Shown: positions 1-9,109 of the stretch, piece after piece
Position numbering within the stretch: the first letter of the stretch is position 1
Layout: each line of letters opens with the position of its first letter
Source: Niallia sp. NCCP-28
GTDB lineage: Bacteria; Bacillota; Bacilli; Bacillales; Cytobacillaceae
Length of the DNA stretch: 64,000 nucleotides
Reading direction: 5' to 3'
Assembly: GCF_023168165.1 (NCBI RefSeq)
Contig: NZ_BQYJ01000001.1
Span: 186,001-250,000 of the forward strand
Notes under the pieces: generated by a model
Told to the model about the DNA's origin: nothing
Database searches by the model: none
What the model saw: only the letters and a program-made list of their open reading frames with translations
Program-made: the position numbers and the translations under genes

Positions 1-848
1 GTAGGATAATCATTGGAAGTTACAGCTGTGTAAAGCTGTTGTCCGATGCCAGGCCAGTTAAACACAACTTCACTAAACAAAGCACCACCCATAATGTAAC
101 CAACTTGCAGTCCAGAAATATTGATAATTGGCGGAAGCGAATTCCGCATCACATGAACGAGGTTTATTTTTGTGTTGGAAAGACCAAACGAATGGAAATA
201 TTTAACGTAATCTTTTTGAAGCACATCAAGAACGGTGCTTCTTGTTAGTCTAGCAATCACAGCGAGAGAAACGGTTGCTGTTGCAAAGGCCGGTAAAACT
301 AAGTGATGCAGCAAATCTGCAATTCCGCCAGGATTTCTCATATTATACATTCCGCTAACTGGAAACATTTGTAATCTGATAGCAAATAGCCACATAAGCA
401 TTAAAGCAATCCAAAACACTGGCATACTAGCGCCAATTAAAGCAGCTCCCATGCTTACTTTATCAAGGATGCTATCTTTTTTTAATGCACTGACAAGCCC
501 TAAAATAACTCCTAATGTAATACATATTAGTAGACTGGCCACTGTTAAAATCAAACTGTTCACAAATCTCGGCAGAAGTTCATCAATAATTGGTTTATGA
601 AGCGTATAAGAATAGCCTAAATCCCCCTTAAGCAGATCCATCATCCATAACCCGTATTGTGTCAAAAGTGGTTCATTCAATCCCATCTCATCTCGCAAAG
701 CTTTCACTGCCCCTGGTGTTGCATCACTACCGAGAATAGATTTTGCAGGATCTCCCGGTATCATTTGGATTAATAAAAAAACAATAATCGTAACCCCAAA
801 AAGTACAGGGATAGTTGATAAGATTCTTTTCAGTATATATCTCAGCAA
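1..848 (-). CDS. Peptide-type ABC transporter permease (DppB/OppB family), 3' end cut by window edge
   Basis: Inner-membrane permease of a peptide/nickel-type ABC importer. The frame reads from a TTG at 848 (AGGAGG 9 bases upstream) to the window edge without a stop, giving about 282 residues of a family usually 300-340 long. The N-terminus has the family pattern LLRYILKRILSTIPVLFGV, followed by a MIPGDP loop. Several hydrophobic segments follow, and a cytoplasmic coupling loop around residue 215 reads DYVKYFHSFGLSN, a variant of the EAA loop. It probably follows the binding-protein gene at 969-2585 in one operon, 120 bases downstream, with the second permease and the ATPases beyond the window. 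Substrate cannot be read from this protein. Family assignment is firm. Confidence 0.9.
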   Translation of the reverse strand, partial: MLRYILKRILSTIPVLFGVTIIVFLLIQMIPGDPAKSILGSDATPGAVKALRDEMGLNEPLLTQYGLWMMDLLKGDLGYSYTLHKPIIDELLPRFVNSLILTVASLLICITLGVILGLVSALKKDSILDKVSMGAALIGASMPVFWIALMLMWLFAIRLQMFPVSGMYNMRNPGGIADLLHHLVLPAFATATVSLAVIARLTRSTVLDVLQKDYVKYFHSFGLSNTKINLVHVMRNSLPPIINISGLQVGYIMGGALFSEVVFNWPGIGQQLYTAVTSNDYP

Positions 849-968
849 CTAAGCTCGCCTCCTAGCCGACTTATTATAATTGGTTGGGCAAAACCCGAGA
901 AAACAAATTGGAGATATGCATTCTGCGGGTTTTGCCCTTGCTAATAGATCAGGTGCTTTTTAAACTAA

Positions 969-2585
969 TTATTCTTCAATATAAACAGGTGCCAATGTGT
1001 ACCATTCTTCTGATGGTATAACAAAGCCTTTCACACGTGAATTAATCACATACGGTGCTGAATCATTAACAATCGGAGCAAACGCTGCATCCTCCATAAT
1101 CATTGATTCTGCCTGTTTCCATAATTCTAATGCTTTATTTTCCTCTACAGAGGTAGAAGCTTTATCTAGAATCTCATCTAATTTTGTATTCACATATTTG
1201 CCAGAGTTAAAGCCACCTGGTGCTACAAATTCAGAGTGAGCCACCATAGACAGAAAATATGGAGATGTACGTCCAGATGACATTTGATTCATCCCAACAT
1301 TTGGTTTCATTCCATTGCTGTAAGCAGAATAATAAGTAATCCATTCCTGTGTATCTAAAGTAACATCTATGCCAATTTCCGCTAAATCCCTTTGAATCCA
1401 TTCAGCCATATCGACTGGAATTAATTGTCCTGAACCATCAACAGATGTTTGCAACGTTGTTTTAAATCCATCTTCCAAACCAGCTTCTTTTAGTAGTTGT
1501 TTTGCTTTCTCTGGATTGTATTCATACCATTTTTTCTCAGGATCATAGTTTACTGCACCAGGTGATTGAATCGTGTAAGCTGGCGTTACAGTTCCCTTCA
1601 ATAGTTCATTGGCAATTCCTTCTCTATTAATGGCATAGTTAATTGCTTGTCTTACTTTCTGATTCTTCATATTTTCATTATCAAAATTAAATGTTAAATA
1701 CCAAACATGTGGAGGTGTACCAGAAACAACCTTAAATCCTTGATCTTTCAAGTTTTCAATAGAGTCAGGAGACGGAACAGCAATCATATCGACCTCATCA
1801 TTTTGAAGCGCCAATACCCTTGCTGCTGGGTCTGATAATGGTCGGAAAATAACTTTATCTAACTTCGCCTTCTCTCCCCAATAGTCTTCATTTTTTACAA
1901 GAGTAATATGTTTGCCTCTTTCTCTGCTATCGAACTTAAATGGACCTGTTCCAACTGGATTTTCCCCCATACTATCATTGCCATTCTTTTTAATTGCATC
2001 AGGACTGACAATTTGCAGTGAATTGATTTGTGCCAGCATTCTCGGAAATTCTGAGAATGGGGAAGTTAGATGGATATTAATTGTTTTATCATCTACTACT
2101 TCGCTGCTTTCAAAAAATTTCCAAGTTCTAAAAGTGCGGCCTGCGCTTAATTTATCATAATATTCAAAATTTTTATCTGTTAACCTTTTAATATTAAAAT
2201 CTACTGCTTCCGCATTAAAATCTGAGCCATCATGGAATTTAACGCCTTCTCTCAAATGGAAGGTATATGTTTTGCCATCTTTGGAGACTTCCCAACTTTT
2301 TGCTAATACGGGTATTAACTCTGGCACTGCTGATTCTTCTGATGATTTGCTTAAATCTTCCCCAATTAGAGGTTCAAACATTTGATTCGTAATTCGCATC
2401 GTTACCCATCCGCCTGCACGGTGCGGGTCTAGAACATCTGCTTCTGACTCCATCCCGATAATTAATTCGCCGCCGCCGGAACTTTTTTTGCTACTATTGG
2501 TGGATGATCCTGAATTAACATTACACGCCGTTAAAATAAGGACGAAACTCAATAAGATAGATAGTATCAAACTCTTCTTTTTCAT
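969..2585 (-). CDS. Peptide-type ABC transporter substrate-binding lipoprotein (SBP family 5)
   Basis: Extracellular solute receptor, 538 residues, anchored as a lipoprotein. I chose the ATG at 2585 because AGGAGG lies 8 bases upstream; an in-frame ATG 60 bases further up has no such site. After MKKKS comes a hydrophobic signal and lipobox LTAC with Cys21, then a Ser/Gly-rich linker. The mature part has family-5 hallmarks: DPHRAGGW near the start, YTFHLREGVKFHDGSDF, GTGPFKF and a C-terminal lobe with RQAINYAINRE. The permease gene follows 120 bases downstream on the same strand. Likely cargo is short peptides or a similar ligand, but the sequence alone does not separate dipeptide, oligopeptide and glutathione types. 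Confidence 0.93.
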   Translation of the reverse strand: MKKKSLILSILLSFVLILTACNVNSGSSTNSSKKSSGGGELIIGMESEADVLDPHRAGGWVTMRITNQMFEPLIGEDLSKSSEESAVPELIPVLAKSWEVSKDGKTYTFHLREGVKFHDGSDFNAEAVDFNIKRLTDKNFEYYDKLSAGRTFRTWKFFESSEVVDDKTINIHLTSPFSEFPRMLAQINSLQIVSPDAIKKNGNDSMGENPVGTGPFKFDSRERGKHITLVKNEDYWGEKAKLDKVIFRPLSDPAARVLALQNDEVDMIAVPSPDSIENLKDQGFKVVSGTPPHVWYLTFNFDNENMKNQKVRQAINYAINREGIANELLKGTVTPAYTIQSPGAVNYDPEKKWYEYNPEKAKQLLKEAGLEDGFKTTLQTSVDGSGQLIPVDMAEWIQRDLAEIGIDVTLDTQEWITYYSAYSNGMKPNVGMNQMSSGRTSPYFLSMVAHSEFVAPGGFNSGKYVNTKLDEILDKASTSVEENKALELWKQAESMIMEDAAFAPIVNDSAPYVINSRVKGFVIPSEEWYTLAPVYIEE

Positions 2586-2738
2586 TTTTTTCCTCCTATT
2601 AAATAAAAAATTGCTTATATTATTATAGATAAGTAAATTTATCAAGCTTCGTTTTCAAGGTGAAGTTATGATGCTGGTGTCTATCCTGCAGATGAAGTTG
2701 CCTTAGTGTTGCACTTCTAAGATGAGGGTTTTATTCAG

Positions 2739-4052
2739 TTATAGAGAAGATGTTTTTGTTTCATGTAGATGATTGGCTAACCCATTTAAATCGATTTTAT
2801 AGACAAGACGGGGGCGTCCCTTTTGATTCATTGATTCTTTCCCAATAATTTTGGCAACATTTTGTTGATGCAGACTTTTTAAGATTCTAGCGGCATGCCT
2901 TTCGCTTGTACTCATTCCTAAGCTTATTTCTCTTGTTGTCACTTCACTTTTTTGCATCATCAAAAGCCATGAGTAAAATTTTCTAAGAGTCAATGAATGT
3001 TGATTATCCACTTCACTGCTCGCTAGTGTATAGTCAATAGACTTGGTTGTTCCTAACGGACCATAAATCCTTTTCTGTTCGTCAATTAAAAAGCAGCTTC
3101 CTTTTTCTTTTCTGATGGAAAACTCTAAGGCATTGCTTGCATTGTAGACAGCATCTTGAACGGTTTTTCCTATGCCAATGCCAAGATTCACCTGAAAAGA
3201 TGTCATTTTGTTGAACTCATGGAGAAAAGAAAAATCTTGTCTTTTAGATGTCGCTTTTTCAAAAACTCCTTTTGTTGTATAAAGGGTAATCATGCCGTCT
3301 TTGATTTGATTGGTACTAGAAAATAATGTTCTTCCAAGTTTAAGAATTTTATCGATGATAATCTGATTCAGCTGTTTATAGTAAACGTCTTTTTTTTCTT
3401 TCTCATAAAGAATTTGAAATTTCAAAACGATGATTTGCCTTTCTTCTTTTCTTTGCTTATCCTCTCTAAGAAGTATCTTTTGCAAGGTATCTCGAATTTT
3501 AGCTTTCGTGTGTTTAATTAAAAACACTGATGATCCTGCTTCCTGCAATTGTTCATAAACTGAATTTAATGTAGTAGCAACAACCTCTGCTTTTCCTTCT
3601 TTCAGCAAATTCGAATGATAGTTTGTTAACCTTTCACTATCCATTCCTTCTTCTAATGTTTGTAAATAATAAGGAATACGGGTGATTTTCATTTCATGAT
3701 AAATCTCATTTAACTCTTGTCCATCAACGATATCAAAACTGATTTTCGGGTAGTAATGATAGTGTTCATATACTTGCAATAATAGCCTATAAATATCTGT
3801 ACCTTCAAAAGGAATGTAAGCAGCTTTGCTGTGGGCAGGAACACTGTTTTTCCCCGACATATAAGGCGTAGGGCCAGAAAAAAGGAAAATATCCTCTTGT
3901 TCCTGATGCTGTTTCACTAACTCTGCTGATTCTTCCGCTTTTTGATAAATCAGCGGAAGAATCACTACTTCATTAAATTCAGAAGCTATCTCACAAATAT
4001 CTGCCACTAATGGTTCAGGGCCAACTACTGCTATACGAAATTTAATAAGCAT
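2739..4052 (-). CDS. Transcriptional regulator with GGDEF-like middle domain and C-terminal winged helix
   Basis: 437 residues, soluble. The first 130 residues start with a Rossmann-like strand (FRIAVVGPEPLVADI) and resemble a ligand- or receiver-type domain. Residues about 200-335 contain VNLGIGIGKTVQDAVYNASN, the pattern of GGDEF-like or GTP-cyclohydrolase-III-like folds in bacillar regulators; no GGDEF active-site motif is present, so cyclase activity is unlikely. Residues about 345-430 form a winged helix-turn-helix (TTREISLGMSTSERHAARIL) followed by a GRPRLVYKI wing. It lies 154 bases upstream of the peptide transporter genes on the same strand, so control of that operon is a reasonable inference. 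The ligand is unknown. A GGAG-type site precedes the ATG. Confidence 0.75.
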   Translation of the reverse strand: MLIKFRIAVVGPEPLVADICEIASEFNEVVILPLIYQKAEESAELVKQHQEQEDIFLFSGPTPYMSGKNSVPAHSKAAYIPFEGTDIYRLLLQVYEHYHYYPKISFDIVDGQELNEIYHEMKITRIPYYLQTLEEGMDSERLTNYHSNLLKEGKAEVVATTLNSVYEQLQEAGSSVFLIKHTKAKIRDTLQKILLREDKQRKEERQIIVLKFQILYEKEKKDVYYKQLNQIIIDKILKLGRTLFSSTNQIKDGMITLYTTKGVFEKATSKRQDFSFLHEFNKMTSFQVNLGIGIGKTVQDAVYNASNALEFSIRKEKGSCFLIDEQKRIYGPLGTTKSIDYTLASSEVDNQHSLTLRKFYSWLLMMQKSEVTTREISLGMSTSERHAARILKSLHQQNVAKIIGKESMNQKGRPRLVYKIDLNGLANHLHETKTSSL

Positions 4053-4458
4053 CTCCCTCTCTTGTCTTTAATATGTCTTTAATTATCTTATGAGGCTTAT
4101 TATATTCTGAAAATTCATAGTTTTCAACACACGCGTAAGGAAATCTCACATACATTTTTCACAAAATAGATAATGCTCCTTGATTCTTGTCTCTTTATAG
4201 GAATAACATATACATTAAAACCAATATCTTCTCAAATTTTGCAGGAACTATGTGCTTTCCCAACTCTTCAACGTTATATATGTGTTATAAAATGCAACAT
4301 GTTAAAAAACTCATTTTTGTTGCTTTATAGAAGTTGATAGTGTACTCAAAATAGCGACTCTGTTACATTCAAATATTACAATCTGCTAGAGGCTATTAAT
4401 ATATTTCCTTATTCTCAAGCTTTAACATGCCTAAATATTAGTATCATATAGCCAATAC
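4053..4458. other. Intergenic stretch, no gene recognised
   Basis: About 400 bases of A/T-rich DNA between the start of the regulator gene and the terminator of the lipoprotein gene. I see no supported reading frame, only the presumed promoter region of the regulator. Confidence 0.6.
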
Positions 4459-4490
4459 AAAAAGCGCTTCTGTTTTCTACAGAAACGCGC
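4459..4490 (-). terminator. Intrinsic terminator of the YhfM-like lipoprotein gene
   Basis: Read on the minus strand: a GC-rich stem (GCGCGTTTCTGT pairing with ACAGAAGCGC, one bulge) followed by TTTTTG. It begins 33 bases after the stop codon of the gene at 4523-4957. Confidence 0.75.
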
Positions 4491-4522
4491 ACCGCTAATG
4501 GAAGAGAATAACTTCCTGACTA

Positions 4523-4957
4523 TCAGTTTGAAAGTATCAGCTTTCTTAACTCCGTTGTCATTTTGAGAGAATTAAGATAAACGGAGTCATCAGTAATATA
4601 CATGAATGTGCTCTTTTCATTTTCCTTTCCCAACCATAAATGAATTCCGTGTGTAGGCAGCTCTCCTTCTTTTGCTTTATATTCGACCATTACATCATAC
4701 TCTGGCTCGTCTATATCAACTTTCCCAGGCTGTTTAACAGCAGTTGTAATTGCCTTTTCAAAAATATCTATGGATTTCTTATCTTTGAAAGATAGAATGA
4801 AATCTTCATTCATCCTTCCAAAACCTTTTGATTTTGAAACTTTGATTTCTGAAATTTTTTCATCTAATAGAACCATTCTTTCTGTTTGTTTTAATTGACA
4901 TGCTACCATAGCCATTGCAACAAATAAAATGAATAATGTTGAAAATACAGCCTTCAA
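4523..4957 (-). CDS. YhfM-like putative lipoprotein
   Basis: 144 residues with a TTG start and GGGAGG just upstream. A hydrophobic N-terminus ends in a lipobox-like VAC (Cys20), so it is predicted to be lipidated and held outside the membrane. The rest resembles the YhfM-like domain of Bacillus: a short beta-rich protein with DFILSFKDKKSIDIFEKAI and YDVMVEYKAKEGELPTHGIHLWLG, where the GIHLWLG strand is characteristic. Function is unknown in the family as far as I know. It stands alone with its own terminator. Confidence 0.75.
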   Translation of the reverse strand: MKAVFSTLFILFVAMAMVACQLKQTERMVLLDEKISEIKVSKSKGFGRMNEDFILSFKDKKSIDIFEKAITTAVKQPGKVDIDEPEYDVMVEYKAKEGELPTHGIHLWLGKENEKSTFMYITDDSVYLNSLKMTTELRKLILSN

Positions 4958-5021
4958 GCTGCCTCCCCTCCTCTCTCATCAAATTATGCCCTTTAAAAGT
5001 GAACATGTTTGCCCATGCCAC

Positions 5022-5267
5022 TTAATAAGACGATTTATATATTCTATCGTTGTCAGTATCAATCACAAAATCAACCACTATGTCTTCATTATAATGGGCA
5101 ATTTGGTAAAAGCGGTTAATTCGGCAAAAAGCAGCTGGAAATTCTAACATATCGCAAGTATTAGCTTTAGCATTTATATACATATTTGTAAGCTCAAGTT
5201 TGGAACACCTTTTCCCTTTTATTAATACTTGGTGATAATATCCGTCAATTGCCACTATCAATGTCAT
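5022..5267 (-). CDS. Small hypothetical protein, possibly a fragment
   Basis: 81 residues, not recognised. Composition is reasonable for a real protein, and the C-terminus VVDFVIDTDNDRIYKSSY looks like beta strands. There is no convincing ribosome binding site before the ATG, and the gene sits directly beside a decayed membrane-protein remnant, so it may itself be a leftover fragment. No signal peptide or membrane segment is seen. Confidence 0.35.
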   Translation of the reverse strand: MTLIVAIDGYYHQVLIKGKRCSKLELTNMYINAKANTCDMLEFPAAFCRINRFYQIAHYNEDIVVDFVIDTDNDRIYKSSY

Positions 5268-5283
5268 GATGATGGAGTGCTAA

Positions 5284-5575
5284 TTAATCTGTATAGCTTA
5301 GATTTTTTTGCAAAACTCCATTAATAACCTTTGGTAATACTTTGCTTAAAAAACTTCGTATAATGATAGCCTTATAAAAACTAAAGTGTGTTGAACTATA
5401 AATTTTATAATCATATTCAGGAGATATCCTGAAATCCAATTTCCGTCATACCATAAAAAAAATAGCAACAGGAAAGAAAAAACTGCCAATACACAGAAGA
5501 AATGCAGATTGATTTATTAAATACATGGCAGCTTCAAAAGTGATCCATCTGATGCTCCCCTGCCTTGCATAAGGT
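5284..5575 (-). pseudogene. Remnant of a membrane-protein gene with in-frame stop
   Basis: On the minus strand a reading frame gives a clear hydrophobic stretch (AFLLCIGSFFFPVAIFFMV), then an in-frame TGA, then continues as RKLDFRISPEYDYKIYSS and ends with LQKNLSYTD and a TAA at 5284. The hydrophobic-then-soluble pattern continuing across the stop suggests one broken gene. No start codon with a ribosome site is seen, so the 5' end is also lost. Family not recognised. Confidence 0.5.
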
Positions 5576-5589
5576 TAACAGCTTATCCT

Positions 5590-6137
5590 TTTTTCATTAA
5601 TTCAATTTTATTTTAATTCACCATTTTCCATTAGTTGTATACAAACTTAAACGGGACAAGAATATCTATATCCTGTGGGGAAAATCTATTCCTGTTACGA
5701 CTTCAAGTCCTAATGATCCATATAAAATAAGAGTTTTATTTAAATTTCGGTTTAGTTTTCTAGATACATTAAGAAATTTCCTATAAAAATATTCACTGTA
5801 CAAATGCTTAACATCTAACTACATCCTTATTTTTCTTCAATAAATTCTATCATTTAGTAGCAGAACCAAATACTAGAGAGAACTCTTGTTATTTAAATGG
5901 TTACCTATTACTTATTCCATATTTTGCTTCTATTATAACAAAGAATGCATCCTTCCTTCTGCTATTTCCTGACATGCATATTCTTAAAGTAAGGCAACAT
6001 TTGTATGGACAATGCTGTAAAACTAACATTTAAGAAAAAGCGATCATTCCATCAAAACATAAAAATCTCATCATATTGTCATGAAATTAGTAAACTTCTG
6101 AAACACAATTGCAATAATAGCTTGATATAATTTTCAT
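5590..6137. other. Intergenic stretch, no gene recognised
   Basis: About 550 bases of A/T-rich sequence upstream of the LysM-3D gene. No supported reading frame or strong inverted repeat was found. A TATAAT at 6125 may be its -10 element, but no good -35 is visible. Confidence 0.5.
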
Positions 6138-6161
6138 ATGACAAACAAAGGAGTTTTAAAT

Positions 6162-6704
6162 GTGAAAAAATCCTTCATAACAATTTCCGTATCTATTATG
6201 CTAGCACTTGGAATCAGCAGCGGGGCATCAGCTGCTTCAAATACATATACCGTAAAAAAAGGAGATTCCCTTTCCAAAATTGCAAAAAACTATCATATTA
6301 CTGTCAGTCAATTAAAGCAATGGAATAACCTTTCATCCGATCTCATTAAAGTAAAACAAGTATTAAAAGTTAAAAAAACTAGCACAACTAGTAAATCTAG
6401 CAAAACTGCAAAGAAAACAAAAGAGATTACAGTAAATGCTTCTGCCTACACATTATTCAAAGGTTCTACTGGTATCACAGCAACCGGTATAAATTTAAAG
6501 AAAAATCCTAATCAAAAGGTTATATCTGTTGATCCGAAAGTAATTAAGTTAGGCTCTAAAGTCTATGTCCCTGGTTATGGCTATGCGGTAGCAGGAGATA
6601 CTGGTGGCGCCATAAAAGGCAAAAAAATTGATGTGTTTATGCCTTCTAAAACATCCGCATTGCAATGGGGCAGAAAAAATATAAAAATAAAAATTATAAA
6701 CTAG
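6162..6704 (+). CDS. Secreted LysM and 3D-domain cell-wall protein (YocH-like)
   Basis: 180 residues from the GTG at 6162, which has AAAGGAG 8 bases upstream; an ATG 24 bases earlier lacks a site. A signal peptide (residues 1-24, ending ASA) is followed by one LysM peptidoglycan-binding module ([18 protein letters not shown]), a Lys/Thr/Ser-rich linker and a 3D domain at the C-terminus with GDTGGAIKG and KKIDVFMPS. The three aspartates and the compact double-psi barrel pattern are those of MltA-like and YocH-like muralytic proteins. Likely an exported wall-turnover or resuscitation-type hydrolase. Single gene with a hairpin terminator behind it. Confidence 0.92.
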   Translation: MKKSFITISVSIMLALGISSGASAASNTYTVKKGDSLSKIAKNYHITVSQLKQWNNLSSDLIKVKQVLKVKKTSTTSKSSKTAKKTKEITVNASAYTLFKGSTGITATGINLKKNPNQKVISVDPKVIKLGSKVYVPGYGYAVAGDTGGAIKGKKIDVFMPSKTSALQWGRKNIKIKIIN

Positions 6705-6725
6705 ACAACTAAATTGCAAAAAACG

Positions 6726-6776
6726 AAAGCAATGCATATCGATATTTTATCGGCACATATTGCTTTTATTTTTTTG
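6726..6776 (+). terminator. Terminator after the LysM-3D gene
   Basis: AAAGCAAT pairs with ATTGCTTT through an imperfect stem with inner ATCGAT/ATCG pairing, followed by a run of T residues (TTATTTTTTTG). It starts 21 bases after the stop. Confidence 0.7.
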
Positions 6777-6789
6777 CAGTAAAAACGCT

Positions 6790-7437
6790 TCGATTCCAAC
6801 CTAATAATGCCTGCTATCCATTGAGCCTTTCTTCTAGATATATCTGCAACAAATTTCTTTTTTTTTCAAAGTTTTGATATCTTATATAAAGTTATGCGGA
6901 TCTTAAAAAATTTATATTGTAAAAAAATCAAAAAAGAAAATTGCAGCATTTCGGTTTGACACTTTGGAATATTTTTTCCTTTCCTCTTACTACATAACTT
7001 AAAGTTCCAGCAATGTTCATGCAATATATATTAAAATCCGCTGTCAAACTGTTTTCATCATCAGATAATTCAAGAAAATCCCTCTGGCAACCCCCTTGCA
7101 TTTTATGTCCATCTTCATAAGGGGTGGTTTGTACAATATTTCCTTTATAAATACAAGCTGTTTTTTAATACCATTAAAATCCATATTGTTTTCTCCATTC
7201 CTTATTTCTTATTTTCTGTTGTATGAAATAAGCATTTTCCTGAACATTTCCCGTTTCTTTTTGCTATTTATTTTGATTCATATTCCCCATTTTCAACAGC
7301 AATTGTTTAAGCAAACCAGCATAGCATTATCCACTCTTTATATTACCAGGCATTTATCAACCAATTTTGCAGATATATTTACCCGATTAGGAATAGCATT
7401 AAAATCACAGCCAAATGAATGTGCTTCTTATGCAGCA
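6790..7437. other. Intergenic stretch, no supported gene
   Basis: About 650 bases. A frame at 7096-7446 stays open for 116 codons, but it has no ribosome binding site, is made largely of T-rich codons giving Phe/Ile/Leu, and runs into the dispersed repeat. I read it as chance. Confidence 0.5.
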
Positions 7438-7596
7438 ATAAAGTGAAACTTCAATCAGTGAGGGTTTTCCACGTTCCCCACTGATGTTAGTGGAACCAAT
7501 CAGGCTTTTATGGGCCAGTTTTCTACCCACCTAGATTTCTCGTCTTCTCTTATCATCTTGAGGTGTGGGTCAAAAGCTCGTTAATGCGTGATAAAT
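7438..7596 (+). repeat. Dispersed structured repeat, copy R1 (near full length)
   Basis: First of nine copies of a repeat of about 150 bases. Landmarks in order: ATAAAGTGAAACTTCAATCA, a hairpin whose arms are CAATCAGTG and CACTGATG, GTGGAACCAATCAGGCTTTT, ACCCACCTAGATTTCTCG, a GAGGTGTGGGT arm complementary to ACCCACCT, CAAAAGCTCGTTAATGCG, and the end GTGATAAA. It lies just upstream of the promoter of small-protein cassette copy 1. Confidence 0.85.
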
Positions 7597-7625
7597 AACA
7601 TTTCTATATCCTTTTCCAAAAAACA

Positions 7626-7669
7626 ATCTCAAAATGATATTTGTTTAATATCGATTTGAGATATATAAT
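7626..7669 (+). promoter_or_regulatory. Promoter with overlapping inverted repeat, cassette copy 1
   Basis: -35 TTGTTT at 7641-7646, a 17-base spacer, and -10 TATAAT at 7664-7669. The promoter is straddled by a nested inverted repeat, ATCTCAAA (7626-7633) with TTTGAGAT (7655-7662) and GATAT with ATATC inside. The same layout occurs before copy 2 at 18783. An operator for a repressor, or a structural element, is inferred. Confidence 0.7.
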
Positions 7670-7733
7670 TATTTTAAGAAATCGCTTACATATTAAAACT
7701 AACTTTACTTCTTTTACATAGGGAGGAATTAAC

Positions 7734-7880
7734 ATGGACCAATTAGCAAGAGAAGACAAAGTGAAAGATTTATTAGAAAAACAAAAATTTAATCTACAAG
7801 AAATTGCCCAGATGACAGATCCTCAGATTGAATATTATCACTGGCTCTATTTTGAAGATTATGTATACGACTATATGTAA
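7734..7880 (+). CDS. Small acidic protein, cassette copy 1
   Basis: 48 residues, ATG with GGGAGGAATT upstream. The protein is charged and rich in aromatics, with conserved parts LAREDKVKDLL and MTDPQIEYYHWLYFED, and it ends in DYM. Two further copies (18895 and 21405) are about 80 percent identical and nearly identical to each other, which argues for a real, selected protein. It has no signal peptide or membrane segment. The spacing of a basic N-terminal helix, a TD-Q-IE turn and a C-terminal aromatic patch faintly recalls very short bacillar proteins such as the BH0509 family, but I cannot confirm a family. It has its own promoter and terminator. Confidence 0.8.
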   Translation: MDQLAREDKVKDLLEKQKFNLQEIAQMTDPQIEYYHWLYFEDYVYDYM

Positions 7881-7936
7881 TATAAAAATAATACTTATAA
7901 ATTTTTGCAGGGAGGATGGGATGTCTTCCCCTTATT

Positions 7937-7974
7937 AACCAGCCTATTGCCCCCAATAGGCTGGTTAATTTTGT
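7937..7974 (+). terminator. Terminator of cassette copy 1
   Basis: Perfect 13-base stem (AACCAGCCTATTG with CAATAGGCTGGTT) followed by AATTTTGT, 57 bases after the stop codon. Confidence 0.8.
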
Positions 7975-8125
7975 CTATATGCAAATATATTTATACAGAT
8001 GCATATATTTTCCCGCAATTTTATCTATTGCAGGTGGATAAAAAGGTGCAACAGCTTTTCCTTTTTTTATCCATTGGCATTAATCCGTTGGGACAGAAAT
8101 AACTTGATAAAAGGAGGTGTTTCGA

Positions 8126-8719
8126 TTGCTAAAACTCTTCAAAAAACGGTGGGTTCTCTTTGATCAAGCAGTAAGGCCATATAAACCCTATGTTACGGTC
8201 GATCTCGGCATCACATCGATTTCACCAAAGAATATTATTGGATTAACTTTTCCAACTAAAAAAATAAAAAGTGATGCTAAACTGACAGATTTACGTAAAT
8301 CCGTTGAATTAAAAGGGTGGAATGACAGGTCTCCTGCTGATCTGCATTTATTTCTCCTTCCTAACGGAAAGTATACTGTCGCAACAGGTGGGAATCATCG
8401 TTCTTACCTATCCAATAAATTAGAAATACCAAAAATTCAAGCAATGGTATCTATTCTAATCCCCGAAAAGTACATGACAGAAAACATTCAATCTCAAATG
8501 AAGTATTATGCTGACAAAGAAGAGGTGTATAAAAAAGAAGCTCTTGATCTCCAAAAATTCTTGGAAAAACAAGGAAACAGACGCAAAAATTATTCAAAAG
8601 AGGAAAAGCTCTATAGTGACTACTGTAAGTTAGCTGAAGAGATGAAGCATAAAAAAAATAATCTTCTTCTTTCATTAGCCAAGTTCCTTAATTTGTTGCC
8701 AAAAGAAGCGGCAGATTAA
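8126..8719 (+). CDS. ParB-like nuclease-fold protein, hypothetical
   Basis: 197 residues from TTG at 8126, with AGGAGG 8 bases upstream; the GTG at 8117 lies inside that site. The middle part (GKYTVATGGNHRSYLSNKLEIPKIQAMV, residues about 75-105) matches the ParB N-terminal/sulfiredoxin pattern, in which a G-G-N/H-R motif binds nucleotide. The C-terminal third is Lys/Glu-rich and probably helical (KEEKLYSDYCKLAEEMKHKK). There is no helix-turn-helix as in chromosome-partition ParB. Function unknown; a stand-alone ParB-like protein of the kind found scattered in Bacillus accessory DNA. Confidence 0.65.
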   Translation: MLKLFKKRWVLFDQAVRPYKPYVTVDLGITSISPKNIIGLTFPTKKIKSDAKLTDLRKSVELKGWNDRSPADLHLFLLPNGKYTVATGGNHRSYLSNKLEIPKIQAMVSILIPEKYMTENIQSQMKYYADKEEVYKKEALDLQKFLEKQGNRRKNYSKEEKLYSDYCKLAEEMKHKKNNLLLSLAKFLNLLPKEAAD

Positions 8720-8733
8720 TCTGCCGCTTCAGA

Positions 8734-8780
8734 CTGTAGACAAAATTCTTAGAATGGGAATTTATCTACAGCTTTTTTTT
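8734..8780 (+). terminator. Terminator after the ParB-like gene
   Basis: CTGTAGA pairs with TCTACAG across a 24-base loop, followed by eight T residues. A second perfect hairpin (AAGCGGCAGA / TCTGCCGCTT) overlaps the stop codon at about 8706-8729. Confidence 0.75.
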
Positions 8781-9109
8781 ATTTTAAGCTCTTTTAATTT
8801 TAAATGTTGATCTCCGCTCCAATCAACCTGGCATCAAAGTCAACAATAGCATTTAACACAGCCTTACTTCAAAAAATAGTAGATACTTTTTTGGAAGTAA
8901 CAACATGCATTCTATCCGAAGAAATCAACTAGAATAGAAAAAAACAAAAAGTATACTAATCCATCTACTATAAATAAGGTTAAAAAGATGGAGGAAAAAG
9001 AAACTGACCGGGGAAAGAAAGACCACGCACTTTTTCTAAAAATAGCACTAAACATTTAGAAGACGAAATACAATTCTAAAACGCTCTTAAATATGAAAAA
9101 AATGGAAAA
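8781..9109. other. Intergenic stretch, no gene recognised
   Basis: About 330 bases. A 43-codon frame on the plus strand near 8802 has no ribosome binding site and is not reported as a gene. No strong repeat is seen. Confidence 0.5.

Noticed and set aside
7096-7446. Open frame of 116 codons on the plus strand
   Set aside because: No ribosome binding site, strongly biased T-rich codons giving Phe/Ile/Leu, and it runs into repeat R1; looks like chance.
8802-8933. 43-codon plus-strand frame
   Set aside because: No ribosome site; surrounding sequence shows no sign of a transcription unit.
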